DNA of 64,000 nucleotides from an uncultured Dehalococcoidia bacterium (GCA_958295865.1 CATQHF010000003.1:62001-126000), one strand, 5' to 3'. Counted from the first letter of the stretch, positions 15,391 to 26,807 are shown. The notes: generated by a model from the letters alone, not told the origin. A program made the numbers and translations.

Positions 15391-16347
15391 TTACCCCAGC
15401 GCCGCCTTCAGGTGGTCGAGTGAGAGGTTGCCGCCGCTCATTATGAGCGCGATTTTTTTGCCGTGCAGCCTGTCCTTCATTTTGAGCGCGCCCGCGAGGG
15501 ATGCAGCGCCCGCGTGCTCGGTCAGGTTGTGGGTCTTCTCAAGGTGCATGACGATTGCCTGCTCCATCTCTTCGTCGGACACGAGGATGAAGTCGTCGAG
15601 AAGGTCGCGCAGGATGCTTTGGGGCAGTTCGTAGCCCTTGCCGGTGGCGAGTCCTTCGGCGACGGACTCCATGGGCGCTGTGGCAATCTTGCCTGTCTTC
15701 CATGAGCGGTAGGCGGCTTGGGCGCTCTCGGCTTGCACGGCGATTATCTTGATGTCCGGGTTGACGCTCTTGGCGACGATGCAAGTTCCGCAAGCGCCGC
15801 TGCCGCCGCCGAGCGGCACGATGATGTAGTCGACATCGGGCAGGTCTTCGAGGATCTCCAGGGTGTATGTGGCTACGCCCGCGATGAGCATCGGTTCGTT
15901 GACGGCATGGACATAGCGATAGCCCTCTTCTTTGGCTAGGCGCTCGGCGTATTCGTTTGTGATGTCGAAGTATGGGCCGTGGTGGATGACCTGCGCGCCG
16001 AGGCTTTGTATTGACTCTACCTTGCCGGGGTTCGCGCCTTCGGGCACGCATACGATGCACTTGATGCCTAGTATGCCGGCGGCGTAGGCGATGGATTGGC
16101 CGTGATTGCCGGACGATGCGGTGATGACGCCGCGCCGCTTCTCCGCGTCGGTGAGCTGCGAGAGCAGGTTGATGCCGCCGCGCATCTTGAACGCGCCGAG
16201 CCGCTGGTGGTTTTCGTGCTTCACCCAGACTTCGGCGTCGAGCAGCTCGTCGAGCGTGAGGTAGTGGTGCAAGGGGGTGCGCCAGACATAGGGGGCGATG
16301 CGCCCGCGCGCTTGTATGACATCGTGAAGGGTCGGTCTATTCCACAA
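15391..16347 (-). CDS. PLP-dependent threonine/serine dehydratase-like enzyme
   Basis: A 318-residue fold-type II PLP enzyme. The Schiff-base lysine lies in LGAFKMRG (the usual form is G-S-F-K-x-R-G), followed by SGNHGQS and the glycine-rich phosphate loop GGGSGACG. Relatives deaminate threonine or serine to 2-oxo acids. There is no C-terminal ACT domain, so this is the catabolic/short form rather than allosteric IlvA. The leading residue of the K-loop (LG in place of TGS) is a mild deviation, so a related activity (e.g. diaminopropionate or hydroxy-aspartate lyase) is possible. A TTG start at 16347 is supported by GGAGG nine bases upstream. Confidence 0.88.
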   Translation of the reverse strand: MWNRPTLHDVIQARGRIAPYVWRTPLHHYLTLDELLDAEVWVKHENHQRLGAFKMRGGINLLSQLTDAEKRRGVITASSGNHGQSIAYAAGILGIKCIVCVPEGANPGKVESIQSLGAQVIHHGPYFDITNEYAERLAKEEGYRYVHAVNEPMLIAGVATYTLEILEDLPDVDYIIVPLGGGSGACGTCIVAKSVNPDIKIIAVQAESAQAAYRSWKTGKIATAPMESVAEGLATGKGYELPQSILRDLLDDFILVSDEEMEQAIVMHLEKTHNLTEHAGAASLAGALKMKDRLHGKKIALIMSGGNLSLDHLKAALG

Positions 16348-16430
16348 TTTTGTTCCTCCGTGTGATTCGGTGTGAAGTATGTTAGATGGTATGCGTTGAC
16401 GGGGGGCGCTGGGGGGGCGTGGGACATATT

Positions 16431-17213
16431 CTATATGTAGCGTCGCGCTCCGAGTTCCTTGAAGTAGTCGTTAATGTCGTCGCGCATGCGGCAGCCGACA
16501 TTCTCGAAGCAATCGAGTAGGTCTTGATAAATGTCCTGTCCGCCCGCAAGGAAGTTCCAAAACTCTTCCCCGACCATCAGTTGGCTTTGGTTCTCAATCT
16601 CAAGCATGCCTCGCAGCGTCCATCGGCTATATGGTTCGGGTTCGTAAGGATTGTACGGTATGGCGATGATTGTACGCACATCCAAACTTGGGTCTTGGTG
16701 CAAAATGGATGCCGCCCATTCCAGCATATCTTGTTTGTGCTTTTCGAAGCCGCTTATGTTGGGTTTTACGGTCTTTAGGTCTATCAAGAACCTCGTATTG
16801 CCACGCGACAGGAATATATCGGCTTTACGCAGTTTCTTTGTCACCTCTTCGCCCGTTTCCAGTTTGCTACGGATTTGCGCTATCTCATCGGCGTGATTAG
16901 GCCTGCGACTAGCGGAGGTTAAGCCGTTCATTATCCTTGCTATCTCGGTTTGCGCTCCCGACGAAAACCTTCCGATGACGTTGTGCGAAGCGACCTCATC
17001 AAATTCTCCGGCTGCGATTCCCTCTGCTACTCTTTTGTAAATGGAAGTCCTGAATGTTGTGTTAAGTGAACGAAGAAATGAGTATAGCGCCATCCTATCT
17101 TTTCCCAATAGGCGGGTGTGAAAAGGCATGTGGGACGATTCAGGGTTATAGTTGCGTAGTTTATCGCGTAATGCCGTTTCTATGATGCCCTCTATTTGTA
17201 ATGAGTTGAACAT
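16431..17213 (-). CDS. TdeIII-like type II restriction endonuclease
   Basis: A 260-residue protein that resembles the TdeIII family as I remember it: PFHTRLLGKDRMALYSFLRSLNTTF near the start and IPYNPYEPEPYSRWTLRGM later. A PD-(D/E)XK core is visible: Asp132 in KADIFLS and Asp145-Leu-Lys147 in RFLIDLKT. TdeIII-type enzymes are type II restriction endonucleases that cleave a short specific site (GGNCC for TdeIII itself). The frame is intact. Its start overlaps the end of a methylase remnant by 22 bases, the usual M-then-R order. With the cognate methylase broken, the nuclease should be inactive, unexpressed, or countered by a methylase elsewhere. Confidence 0.8.
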   Translation of the reverse strand: MFNSLQIEGIIETALRDKLRNYNPESSHMPFHTRLLGKDRMALYSFLRSLNTTFRTSIYKRVAEGIAAGEFDEVASHNVIGRFSSGAQTEIARIMNGLTSASRRPNHADEIAQIRSKLETGEEVTKKLRKADIFLSRGNTRFLIDLKTVKPNISGFEKHKQDMLEWAASILHQDPSLDVRTIIAIPYNPYEPEPYSRWTLRGMLEIENQSQLMVGEEFWNFLAGGQDIYQDLLDCFENVGCRMRDDINDYFKELGARRYI

Positions 17214-17443
17214 GTCCTTCTCCGCTGCATGTGAAAAATCGTTTCCGCGTATGCGCCCTTGTCGCCTTCAGAGCGATTGAGGACAGGACGCTTGTATTCC
17301 TTCTTGATTATCAACCCTGACAGATCCGCGATGCGCGGATACATCCCAAACTTGTCGTTCGCCACAAGAAAGATGTCGCAGTCATCGGTCATGTACTTTA
17401 GGCTGTTCACCAACACGGCGGCTACGCCTTCGACATACGCTAG
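17192..17443 (-). pseudogene. 3' remnant of the cognate DNA methyltransferase
   Basis: The frame opens after a TAA at 17446-17444 and reads LAYVEGVAAVLVNSLKYM..., then DIFLVANDKFGMYPRIADLSGL and KRPVLNRSEGDKGAYAETIFHM. That ending matches the C-terminus of methyltransferases found with TdeIII-type enzymes. All catalytic motifs (the SAM-binding and PP[YFW] motifs) are missing because upstream sequence is not methylase. Only a GTG at 17416 is available as start. It is therefore a 5'-truncated gene, probably cut by a deletion whose left boundary lies near 17444-17530. Confidence 0.72.
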
Positions 17444-17539
17444 TTATGAGCCATGTGTCTATTGCCCTTCTAACGGAATGGGATAATGTCTCTTACAGGC
17501 GTATCATATATCGTATGCTAGGGTGTAATATAGCGAATT

Positions 17540-17980
17540 ATGAACATATTCTTTGATGTTGACTATACCATTATGGGGGCTGATGGGAGCTTGCGCCAGA
17601 ATACGGCGGAGACTTTTCAGAGGCTGGTTGCGGACGGGCATAGGGTGTTCGTCTGGTCGGGCGTGGGCGTGCGGACGGCGGAGGTGAGGCGCTTTGGGCT
17701 GGCGGATTATGTGACTAAGGTGTTTCAGAAGCCGCTGGAGGATTATGAGGCGGCGCTGCCGGGTCTTGGGGTGCTGCCGCGTCCTGACTTTGTGATCGAT
17801 GATTATCCGGAGATTGTGCGGGTGTTTGGCGGGTTTATCTGTAAGCCTTACTACTTCCGCAACCGCAAGGATACGGAGATGGACGAAATCTATCAGACTA
17901 TATGCGATGTGGTGGAGGGCGGCGGCTCGGAGCATAGGGCGTATCGCCCCGGCAGGAAGCGCTCGGAGGGCGGTGGCTGA
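17540..17980 (+). CDS. HAD-like hydrolase
   Basis: A 146-residue small HAD-superfamily protein. Motif I is IFFDVDYTIMG (DxDxT-type, catalytic Asp6 and Asp8), motif II is FVWSGVG with Ser at the T/S position, and motif III/IV is FVIDDYPE. There is no cap domain. Members hydrolyse phosphate esters; the substrate is unknown. The stop codon overlaps the mutL start by one base (TGATG), so the two are translationally coupled, though a DNA-repair role is not implied by family. The C-terminus is Gly/Arg-rich and unlikely to be structured. Confidence 0.8.
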   Translation: MNIFFDVDYTIMGADGSLRQNTAETFQRLVADGHRVFVWSGVGVRTAEVRRFGLADYVTKVFQKPLEDYEAALPGLGVLPRPDFVIDDYPEIVRVFGGFICKPYYFRNRKDTEMDEIYQTICDVVEGGGSEHRAYRPGRKRSEGGG

Positions 17981-19749
17981 TGCCGATACGACTGCTGTCC
18001 GATAAGGTGTCGTCCATGATTGCGGCGGGCGAGGTCATCGAGCGCCCTGCGTCTGTGGTGAAGGAGCTTGTGGAGAATGCGCTGGACGCGGGCGCGAGCG
18101 AAATCTCGGTCGATGTGCGCGGCGGCGGCGTGGAGCAGATACGGGTCGCCGACAACGGCTGCGGCATTCCCTACGACGAGGTTGAGCTGGCGTTCCAGCG
18201 CTTTGCGACCAGCAAGCTCAGTGACGCGGCTGACTTGGACGCTATCCCGACGCTTGGCTTCAGGGGGGAGGCGCTACCGAGCATCGCGTCGGTGGCGCGG
18301 GTGTCGCTCGTAACGCGCTATGCGGGGGAGGAGGTCGGGGCGCGCCTGGAGATCGAGGAGGGACGACTGGCGGACAAGCGGCGTCAGGGGGCATCGCCGG
18401 GCACGGTTATGACGGTGCGGCAGCTGTTTCGCAATGTGCCCGCGCGCCGCAAGTTTCTGCGAACTACGGCGACCGAAACAGCGCACATACAGACGCTCGT
18501 AACGCGCTATGCGCTGGCGTATCCTGAGGTGAGGTTCGCGCTGAATACGGGCAGGTCGTCGCTTGCCACGCCCGGCTCGGGCAGCCTGCGCGAGGCGATT
18601 GCGGCGGTGTACAGCTTGAATGTGGCTGAGGGGATGCTAGACATCAAGGCTTCCGATGAGCGAGTCGAACGTTATCCGGTAAGCGGGATGGTGAGCCAGC
18701 CGGCGCTTGACAGGGCGAATCGGGGCTATATGAGCTTCTTCGTCAATCGGCGATGGGTGCAAAGCCGCATGCTGGGGTTCGCGCTGGAGCAGGCGTATCA
18801 CGGATTTATGAAGGAACGCCGTTTTCCGATGGCTGTGGTCAACATATCGCTCGACTACGATGAGGTGGATGTGAATGTGCATCCGTCCAAGACGGAGGTG
18901 CGCTTTCGCAAGGGCGACAGGGTATTCTCCGCGATACAGCAGGCGGTTCGGCACACGCTGACGACGCATTCGCCGGTGCCTGAGATGCGGCGCGCCGAGC
19001 CGACATATTCCGGCTATACGGGGACGCCGCGCCAGCCGAACCGATACTTCTGGCCGATTGAGCCGTTCAAGCCGCCCGCTGCCGATCGCGGGGAGCAGGA
19101 CGGCGAGATTGCGCGGGATATGCAGGGCGCGGCATTCGAGCCGGTGGATGGTGAGAAGGGCTATACGCATTTGGAGGCGCTGCCGGCGCTGCGGGTGCTT
19201 GGGCAGGTGCGGGCTACATACATCGCGGCGGAGGGGCCGGAGGGGATGTATCTGATAGATCAGCATGCGGCGCATGAGCGCGTGATGTTCGAGCGGATAA
19301 AGGCTGAGGCTGCCGCCAGCATGCCCCAATCGCAAAGCCTGCTGGAGCCGCTCACGGTTGAGCTGAACCCGCGACAGCAGGAACTTTTGGGGGCGCACCA
19401 GCAGATTTTTGCCGCATTGGGGCTGCTGGTAGAGCCGTTTGGCGGCGATGTGTATATTCTGCGGGGCGTGCCGAGCATATTGGCGAATGCGGATCCGGTG
19501 AAGGCGTTGGTGGATATGCTGGATGAGATGGCGCAGGGGGGCGATGTGGAGTCGTGGAGCGACCGCGCCGCGTATTCGCTGGCGTGCCATGCCGCCGTTC
19601 GCGCGGGCAAGATAATGAGCCATGAAGAGATGACCGCGCTGACGCGCCAACTCGAAGAGTGCCAGCAGCCGCACACCTGCCCGCACGGACGCCCGACGAT
19701 AATACACCTGAGCGCCAGCCATCTGGAGCGTGAGTTCGGAAGGCGCTAG
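17980..19749 (+). CDS. mutL: DNA mismatch repair protein MutL
   Basis: MutL couples MutS mismatch recognition to strand removal. The GHKL ATPase domain has IAAGEVIERPASVVKELVENALDAG, DNGCGI and TLGFRGEAL; the transducer domain has VDVNVHPSKTEVRF. The C-terminal domain keeps the endonuclease metal motif DQHAAHERVMFE (DQHA-x2-E-x4-E, near residue 427), ACHAAVRAG-like CHAAVRAG and CPHGRP. So this is an endonuclease-active MutL, as expected in bacteria that lack MutH. The 589-residue length is normal. No mutS is in the window. The upstream HAD gene is coupled by a one-base overlap and an LLM oxidoreductase follows 22 bases later. Confidence 0.95.
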   Translation: MPIRLLSDKVSSMIAAGEVIERPASVVKELVENALDAGASEISVDVRGGGVEQIRVADNGCGIPYDEVELAFQRFATSKLSDAADLDAIPTLGFRGEALPSIASVARVSLVTRYAGEEVGARLEIEEGRLADKRRQGASPGTVMTVRQLFRNVPARRKFLRTTATETAHIQTLVTRYALAYPEVRFALNTGRSSLATPGSGSLREAIAAVYSLNVAEGMLDIKASDERVERYPVSGMVSQPALDRANRGYMSFFVNRRWVQSRMLGFALEQAYHGFMKERRFPMAVVNISLDYDEVDVNVHPSKTEVRFRKGDRVFSAIQQAVRHTLTTHSPVPEMRRAEPTYSGYTGTPRQPNRYFWPIEPFKPPAADRGEQDGEIARDMQGAAFEPVDGEKGYTHLEALPALRVLGQVRATYIAAEGPEGMYLIDQHAAHERVMFERIKAEAAASMPQSQSLLEPLTVELNPRQQELLGAHQQIFAALGLLVEPFGGDVYILRGVPSILANADPVKALVDMLDEMAQGGDVESWSDRAAYSLACHAAVRAGKIMSHEEMTALTRQLEECQQPHTCPHGRPTIIHLSASHLEREFGRR

Positions 19750-19771
19750 GCTGACCTGAAAGGAGAATAGG

Positions 19772-20782
19772 ATGAAGTTTGGGATATTTCTTGGGGCGCA
19801 GATTTCGCCGCAGAGTTCGCTTGCCCAGCAGGTAGCGGAGAGCGCGGAGCAGGTGCGCGCGGCGCGGGATGCGGGCTTCGACCTTATATGCACGGGTCAG
19901 CACTTCTTGTCCGCGCCCTACGCGCAGCCGGCGACGCTGCCGTTTCTGGCGCGAATGGCAGCGGAGGCGGGGGACATGGAGATTGCCGCCGCCGTCATAC
20001 TCGTGCCGCTGCACAACCCGGTAGATATGGCTGAGAGCGTGGCGACGATGGATGCCATCTGCGACGGGCGCTTCATATTCGGCGTTGGGCTGGGCTACCG
20101 CGATGAGGAGTTCGCGGCGTTTGGCATCAAGTCGAATGAGCGCGTCGGGCGGCTGCGCGAGGCGCTGGAGCTGATGAAGCTGCTGTGGACGGAGGACGAG
20201 GTGGAGTACGCCGGACGCTACTACCGGCTGCCTAGGGTCAAGCCGGTGACGCGCCCGATACAGAAGCCGTATCCGCCGATATGGGTTGCCGCGAACAACG
20301 ACGGCGCGATACGCCGCGCCGCGCGCTGGGGCGCGCCCTGGCTCATCAATCCGCACGCCACGATGTCCACGATAGCGCGCCAGACGGCGGTGTATCGCGC
20401 GGAGATAGACAGGGCGGGGCAGCAGACGCCCGACGCGATGCCGATGTTCCGCGAGATGTATGTGGCGGAAGACAGGGCGACGGCGCTTGCCGAAAGCCAG
20501 CCGTATTTGGAAGGCAAGTACGCCGCATACGCCGCCTGGGGGCAGGACAAGGCGCTGCCGGGCGAGGAGAGCTTTGCCGTCCCGTTCGAGGAGCTGGCGC
20601 GCGATCGCTTTTTGATTGGATCGCCTGAGGATATTGTCGCTGAGGTTCGGCGCTACCGGGACGATTTGGGCGCGAGCTACATCATCTTCCGCATGCAGTG
20701 GCCGGGCATGCCGCAGGCGCAGGTGCTGAAGCAACTGGAACTCTTGGGGAGCAGCGTCATACCCGCTATCAAGGGTGAGTAG
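19772..20782 (+). CDS. LLM-class flavin-dependent oxidoreductase
   Basis: A 336-residue bacterial-luciferase-like TIM-barrel monooxygenase. Typical features are the N-terminal FGIFLGAQ strand, GFDLICTGQHF, GRFIFGVGLGYRDEEFAAFGI, a family-typical YPPIWVAANND strand and a C-terminal IGSPEDIVAEV. These enzymes use reduced FMN or F420 to oxidise or cleave organic substrates. They are strongly expanded in SAR202 Chloroflexota, where they have been proposed to attack recalcitrant organic matter. An AAAGGAG site precedes the ATG. It may be co-transcribed with mutL by position, without functional linkage. Flavin versus F420 use cannot be decided by eye. Confidence 0.88.
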   Translation: MKFGIFLGAQISPQSSLAQQVAESAEQVRAARDAGFDLICTGQHFLSAPYAQPATLPFLARMAAEAGDMEIAAAVILVPLHNPVDMAESVATMDAICDGRFIFGVGLGYRDEEFAAFGIKSNERVGRLREALELMKLLWTEDEVEYAGRYYRLPRVKPVTRPIQKPYPPIWVAANNDGAIRRAARWGAPWLINPHATMSTIARQTAVYRAEIDRAGQQTPDAMPMFREMYVAEDRATALAESQPYLEGKYAAYAAWGQDKALPGEESFAVPFEELARDRFLIGSPEDIVAEVRRYRDDLGASYIIFRMQWPGMPQAQVLKQLELLGSSVIPAIKGE

Positions 20783-20924
20783 AACTTATCTCATCAGATT
20801 TGCCGACGCCGTTTGAGCGCGCCATGATTTGACCTCGCCGCAACTTTGATGCGCTTACTGAAAAGCACAATCATTCTTAATAGAATGTGCGCTGCGGTCG
20901 AGGGAAGTCATGGCGCGAGTTGCG

Positions 20925-21863
20925 TCATCCTATTGGAGCGCCCGCCGTATAGACCTCGTGGGAGTAGGCGACTATGGAAGGGTCGGGGGCGTGGGCAACC
21001 GCGCTGTCCTTGCCGTCATAGTCCATCAGGTTCAGCACATGGCGCATCGCGTTAATCCGCGCGCGCTTCTTGTCGTCGGACTTGATGATAGTCCACGGAG
21101 CCACCTCGAAGTTGGTCAGGAGGAACATTGCCTCCTTCGCTTCGGTGTACTCCCGCCACTTGTCCTTGGCGAGTATGTCTATGGGGCTTACTTTCCACTG
21201 CTTGAGCGGGTCATTGGAGCGCTTTTCGAAGCGCCTGAGCTGCTCTTTCTGGCTTACGGAGAAGTAGAGCTTGATGAGATGGATGCCGCTGTCGACTATC
21301 ATCCGCTCCAGCATCGGCACATGCCGCATGAACAGCCTGTAATCCGGGTCGCTGGAGAAGCCCATCACTCGCTCTACGCCCGCGCGGTTGTACCAAGAGC
21401 GGTCGAAGAGGACGATTTCGCCGGCGGTGGGGAAGTGACGTATGTAACGCTGGAAGTACCACTGCCCCAGCTCCACATCCGAGGGCTTGTCCAGGGCGAC
21501 CACGCGCGCGCTGCGGGGGTTCCAGTGTTCCATGAAGCGCGTAATCGTGCCGCCCTTGCCCGCGGCGTCGCGCCCCTCGAACAGGATAATCACTCGCTCG
21601 CCGGAGTTTTTTATCCAGTTTTGGAGCTTCACCAGTTCTATCTGAAGGGGCAGCTTTTGTTCGTAGTACTCTCTGGAGCGTATCCGCTCGGTGTAGGGGT
21701 AGACGTTCTCCCTGAAGTATCTGGCGCGGACATGCGGCACTATGTTCAGCGGGTCGTCAAGCGGCTCGGCGTCGAGTATCAGTTCCTTTGCCGACTTGAT
21801 TACGCCGCCGGTCGGGTATGGGGCGTGGGCGTTGTTCTCGTGTATCAGTTGTTTCTCTGTCAT
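20925..21863 (-). CDS. ppk2: Polyphosphate kinase 2 family protein
   Basis: A 312-residue one-domain PPK2. The Walker A is FEGRDAAGKGG and Walker B is LFDRSWYNRAGVERVMGF, both diagnostic; MFLLTNFEVAPW and IIKSDDKKRARI near the C-terminus also match. PPK2 enzymes transfer phosphate between polyphosphate and nucleotides, mainly phosphorylating GDP or ADP. The one-domain form and SWYNRAGVE motif suggest class I (NDP phosphorylation), inferred. It is convergent with the LLM gene across 142 non-coding bases. The C-terminal 25 residues are a loose tail. Confidence 0.93.
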   Translation of the reverse strand: MTEKQLIHENNAHAPYPTGGVIKSAKELILDAEPLDDPLNIVPHVRARYFRENVYPYTERIRSREYYEQKLPLQIELVKLQNWIKNSGERVIILFEGRDAAGKGGTITRFMEHWNPRSARVVALDKPSDVELGQWYFQRYIRHFPTAGEIVLFDRSWYNRAGVERVMGFSSDPDYRLFMRHVPMLERMIVDSGIHLIKLYFSVSQKEQLRRFEKRSNDPLKQWKVSPIDILAKDKWREYTEAKEAMFLLTNFEVAPWTIIKSDDKKRARINAMRHVLNLMDYDGKDSAVAHAPDPSIVAYSHEVYTAGAPIG

Positions 21864-21928
21864 AGGTGTTCACCCCAAGCGTTCAGGTTTGCACATGGAT
21901 GGAGCGCGATGAAGTAGGCGATGCGAGC

Positions 21929-22270
21929 CTACCAGTTGAGCAAGCCCGGCTTTTGCGCGCGCCAGCCGTCATCTGAGGGGAACACGGTGTTCATTGGGAC
22001 TGCCTGCGTGTCGCCGTCGAACCAGTCCTGCACCGTCTCGCGCCACTTCTTGTAGTGCGGCGCGTTGCGATGGGCGTTCATGTGAGCGTCCGCGTCCGCG
22101 TACACCTCATACAGGTAGAAGGTGTTGGGATCGGTCTTGTCTTCAAGGATGTCGAAGCGGAAGCAGCCCGGCTCGTCCCTGACGCTGCCCTGGCTGTCCC
22201 CCAAGCTCGCCTCCTTGAACTGGTCGGCAAACCCCGGCTTAATCTTGATGGTTACGAATATGGCGTGCAT
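21929..22270 (-). CDS. ABM-domain putative quinol monooxygenase
   Basis: A 113-residue ferredoxin-like-fold protein of the antibiotic biosynthesis monooxygenase family: FVTIKIKPGFADQFKEA, DEPGCFRFDILEDKTDPNTFYLYEVYADADAHMNAHRNAPHYKKW. Relatives such as YgiN oxidise quinols without a cofactor, but many have unknown substrates. A good site (AAGGAGAAGAT) precedes the ATG. The C-terminus is about 10 residues longer than typical. It lies just upstream of ppk2 on the same strand; the 65-base gap allows co-transcription. Confidence 0.82.
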   Translation of the reverse strand: MHAIFVTIKIKPGFADQFKEASLGDSQGSVRDEPGCFRFDILEDKTDPNTFYLYEVYADADAHMNAHRNAPHYKKWRETVQDWFDGDTQAVPMNTVFPSDDGWRAQKPGLLNW

Positions 22271-22326
22271 ATCTTCTCCTTGTGGTTGTGTGTTGTGGGG
22301 AATTATACCAGTAAAGCGGTCAGTAA

Positions 22327-24726
<2,400 letters not shown>

Positions 24727-24912
24727 AGATATGTCCGTTCAGGATAACTTGTGCTGGCGCATTGCGCGTTCAGTCGTGGATGCCGAGCCAGGATCAGGCT
24801 TGATGATACTATAACCTGCGGAACATGGGGGACGCCGACAGGGGTTTTACGATACAATACAAACTGAAAAAAATATCTCGCATCAAACCAAACGCTACTT
24901 TGGAGGCGAAAA

Positions 24913-25899
24913 ATGGCTCTGCTGCTCAACCGAGAAACTATTAGAGGGCTGCTCACGATGAGCGATACGATGGCGTTGCTGGAGCGCGCATTTGGCGAAC
25001 TTGCGTCCGGCGATGCGGTGATGCCGGCGCGCACCGTGCTTGCCGACCCCGCCAACAACGGCTGGTACGCCTTCATGCCCGCCCACCTGAAGGGCATGGG
25101 CACGATTGGCATCAAGGCGGTTACGGTGTTCAAGGATAATCCCGCCAAGTTCAACATGCCCAGCACGCTGGCGTCCATCATTCTGCTGGATGTTGAGACG
25201 GGTAACACCTTGTCCGTCATGGATGGCGGCTTCTTGACCGCGATGCGTACAGGCGGCGTATCCGGGCTGGCGACGAAGTATCTGGCGCGTGAGAACGCGA
25301 AGGTTGCGGGCGTGCTTGGCATGGGCGTGCAGGCGCGGGCGCAGTGCGCGGGTATGGCGACGGCGCGCGAACTCGACAGTATCCTATGCTTCTCCATGGA
25401 CGCGCCGGAGGCGCAGCAGCAGTTCGCCGACGATATGTCGCAGGAATTGGGCGTATCGGTGAGCGTCGCCGGCAGCGTTCAGGAAGTCGTGGAGAGCGTG
25501 GATGTGCTTGCGCTTGCCACAACCGCCGCGACCCCCATCGTGGACGGCGCGTGGCTGCCGGCGGGCTTGCACATCAACGCTATCGGCTCGCATGCGCCGG
25601 GCGTGCGGGAGCTGGACACCGATACTGTGGTCAAGTCCAAGATCATCTGCGACCAGACGGCGGCATGCCTCGCCGAGGCGGGCGATATTCAGATTCCACT
25701 GGAGGAGGGCGCGCTGTCGGCAGACGACATCTATGGCGAGCTGGGCGAACTGGTTACCGGAGTGAAGCAGGGCAGGGAGAACGACTCGGAGATTACGCTG
25801 TTTAAGAGCGTTGGGCTGTCGATACAGGACATATCTGCCGCCTACCATGTTTATCAGCAGGCATTAGAGCGGGGCGTCGGCACCGAGTTCGAGTTCTAG
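24913..25899 (+). CDS. Ornithine cyclodeaminase/mu-crystallin family protein
   Basis: A 328-residue NAD(P)-dependent enzyme. The family pattern is clear: MPARTVL, GIKAVTVF, LSVMDGGFLTAMRTGGVSGLATKYLAR, then the Rossmann GVLGMGVQARAQ and later LATTAATPIVDG and HINAIGSHAPGVRELD. Activities in the family include ornithine cyclodeaminase, ketimine reductase, alanine dehydrogenase and siderophore/opine-type amino acid synthases. The substrate cannot be fixed here. It is divergent from recQ across about 190 bases, with a TTTGGAGGCG site before the ATG. Confidence 0.87.
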   Translation: MALLLNRETIRGLLTMSDTMALLERAFGELASGDAVMPARTVLADPANNGWYAFMPAHLKGMGTIGIKAVTVFKDNPAKFNMPSTLASIILLDVETGNTLSVMDGGFLTAMRTGGVSGLATKYLARENAKVAGVLGMGVQARAQCAGMATARELDSILCFSMDAPEAQQQFADDMSQELGVSVSVAGSVQEVVESVDVLALATTAATPIVDGAWLPAGLHINAIGSHAPGVRELDTDTVVKSKIICDQTAACLAEAGDIQIPLEEGALSADDIYGELGELVTGVKQGRENDSEITLFKSVGLSIQDISAAYHVYQQALERGVGTEFEF

Positions 25900-25933
25900 G
25901 AATTGCGGTGGCTGACATGGACGGACGGGATGA

Positions 25934-26055
25934 AAGGGATAAGGAGAAACTTGCATTAGTACAGTTTAGGCGTCGATGGGCGAGCATTTTCACCCCTATC
26001 CTAACCTTCCCCCGTCAAGAGGGAAGGGACTAATGCAATTTTCTCAAGGGATAAG
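25934..26055. mobile_element. MITE-like element, copy D, with 10-bp target duplication
   Basis: The element proper spans 25944-26045 (102 bp), with ends GAGAAACTTGCATTAGT and ACTAATGCAATTTTCTC (one mismatch). It is flanked directly by AAGGGATAAG on both sides (25934-25943 and 26046-26055), a perfect 10-bp direct repeat. That is the standard mark of transposition. No ORF is inside. The insertion lies between the OCD-family gene and plsY. Confidence 0.88.
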
Positions 26056-26140
26056 GCGTCGGGTATTACCTTTGTTTAAGAATGGTAATATAATGTGGTT
26101 AACACTCCCACAAAACCACTGAGATGAGGCTTGAACACCC

Positions 26141-26782
26141 GTGACAGACTTCAATCTGCTGATAGCGATTGTCATATCGACACTGACTGCCTACTTGTTT
26201 GGCGCGCTGCCGATAGCGGCGTGGATAAGTCGTCGCAGAGGCGTGGATATATTCAGGGTGGGAACGGGCTTGCCGGGCGCGTCCAATGTTCGCAGGAATG
26301 TGGGAAATGTGCCGGGCGGCATGGTGCTCGTCGGCGACATGGCAAAGGGCTTGCTCGCCATAGTCGCGGCGCAGCTTATGCAAGTAGAAGGGCTGTGGCT
26401 GCTGCTGCCCTGCGTGGCTATGATAGTGGGGCACTGGAAGTCCATCTTCACGGGATTCAGAGGCGGGGACGGCATCGCGCCTCTGGGTGGAGCGATGATT
26501 GCTCTGTTCCCATTGGCGGGCTTCATAGCCGCCGTGATTGCGTCCGTCGTAACGCTAGGCGGGCAGAAGCTGCCTTACACCTCGCTGCTTGGAACGGTTG
26601 TGGGCGTCGCCGCGCTCATCTGGATGGTCAGAAACACCGACGGACTTCCCGTCGCGCTTGGCGTCGGGGTGATAGCGATGTTGGTGCTGGTACACGCCTC
26701 AGTGGGTCATCGCAGGCGCAACGCCGATCCCGAGTGGGACGACCTCGACGACTTGGATGACCCTGAGGGTGTAACGGGGTAG
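26141..26782 (+). CDS. plsY: Glycerol-3-phosphate acyltransferase PlsY (divergent)
   Basis: A 213-residue integral membrane protein with several hydrophobic segments. The three conserved cytoplasmic motifs of PlsY are present in diverged form: GTGLPGASNVRRNVG (usual GSGNPGATN), GDMAKG (usual DxxKG) and GHWKSIFTGFRGGDGIAPLGG (usual GHxxPxFLxFxGGKG). PlsY uses acyl-phosphate from PlsX to acylate glycerol-3-phosphate. The GGD in place of GGK is a notable change. There is an acidic C-terminal tail (EWDDLDDLDDPE). A GTG start is used. It could be one of several PlsY paralogues that Chloroflexota often carry. Confidence 0.8.
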   Translation: MTDFNLLIAIVISTLTAYLFGALPIAAWISRRRGVDIFRVGTGLPGASNVRRNVGNVPGGMVLVGDMAKGLLAIVAAQLMQVEGLWLLLPCVAMIVGHWKSIFTGFRGGDGIAPLGGAMIALFPLAGFIAAVIASVVTLGGQKLPYTSLLGTVVGVAALIWMVRNTDGLPVALGVGVIAMLVLVHASVGHRRRNADPEWDDLDDLDDPEGVTG

Positions 26783-26807
26783 TCCCGCTTTTCCAATGCC
26801 AGCCGCA

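Noticed and set aside
18637-20734. Long minus-strand ORFs (418 and 460 codons) opposite mutL and the LLM gene
   Set aside because: They are antisense shadows in GC-rich coding DNA, with arginine/histidine-rich composition and no domain pattern.
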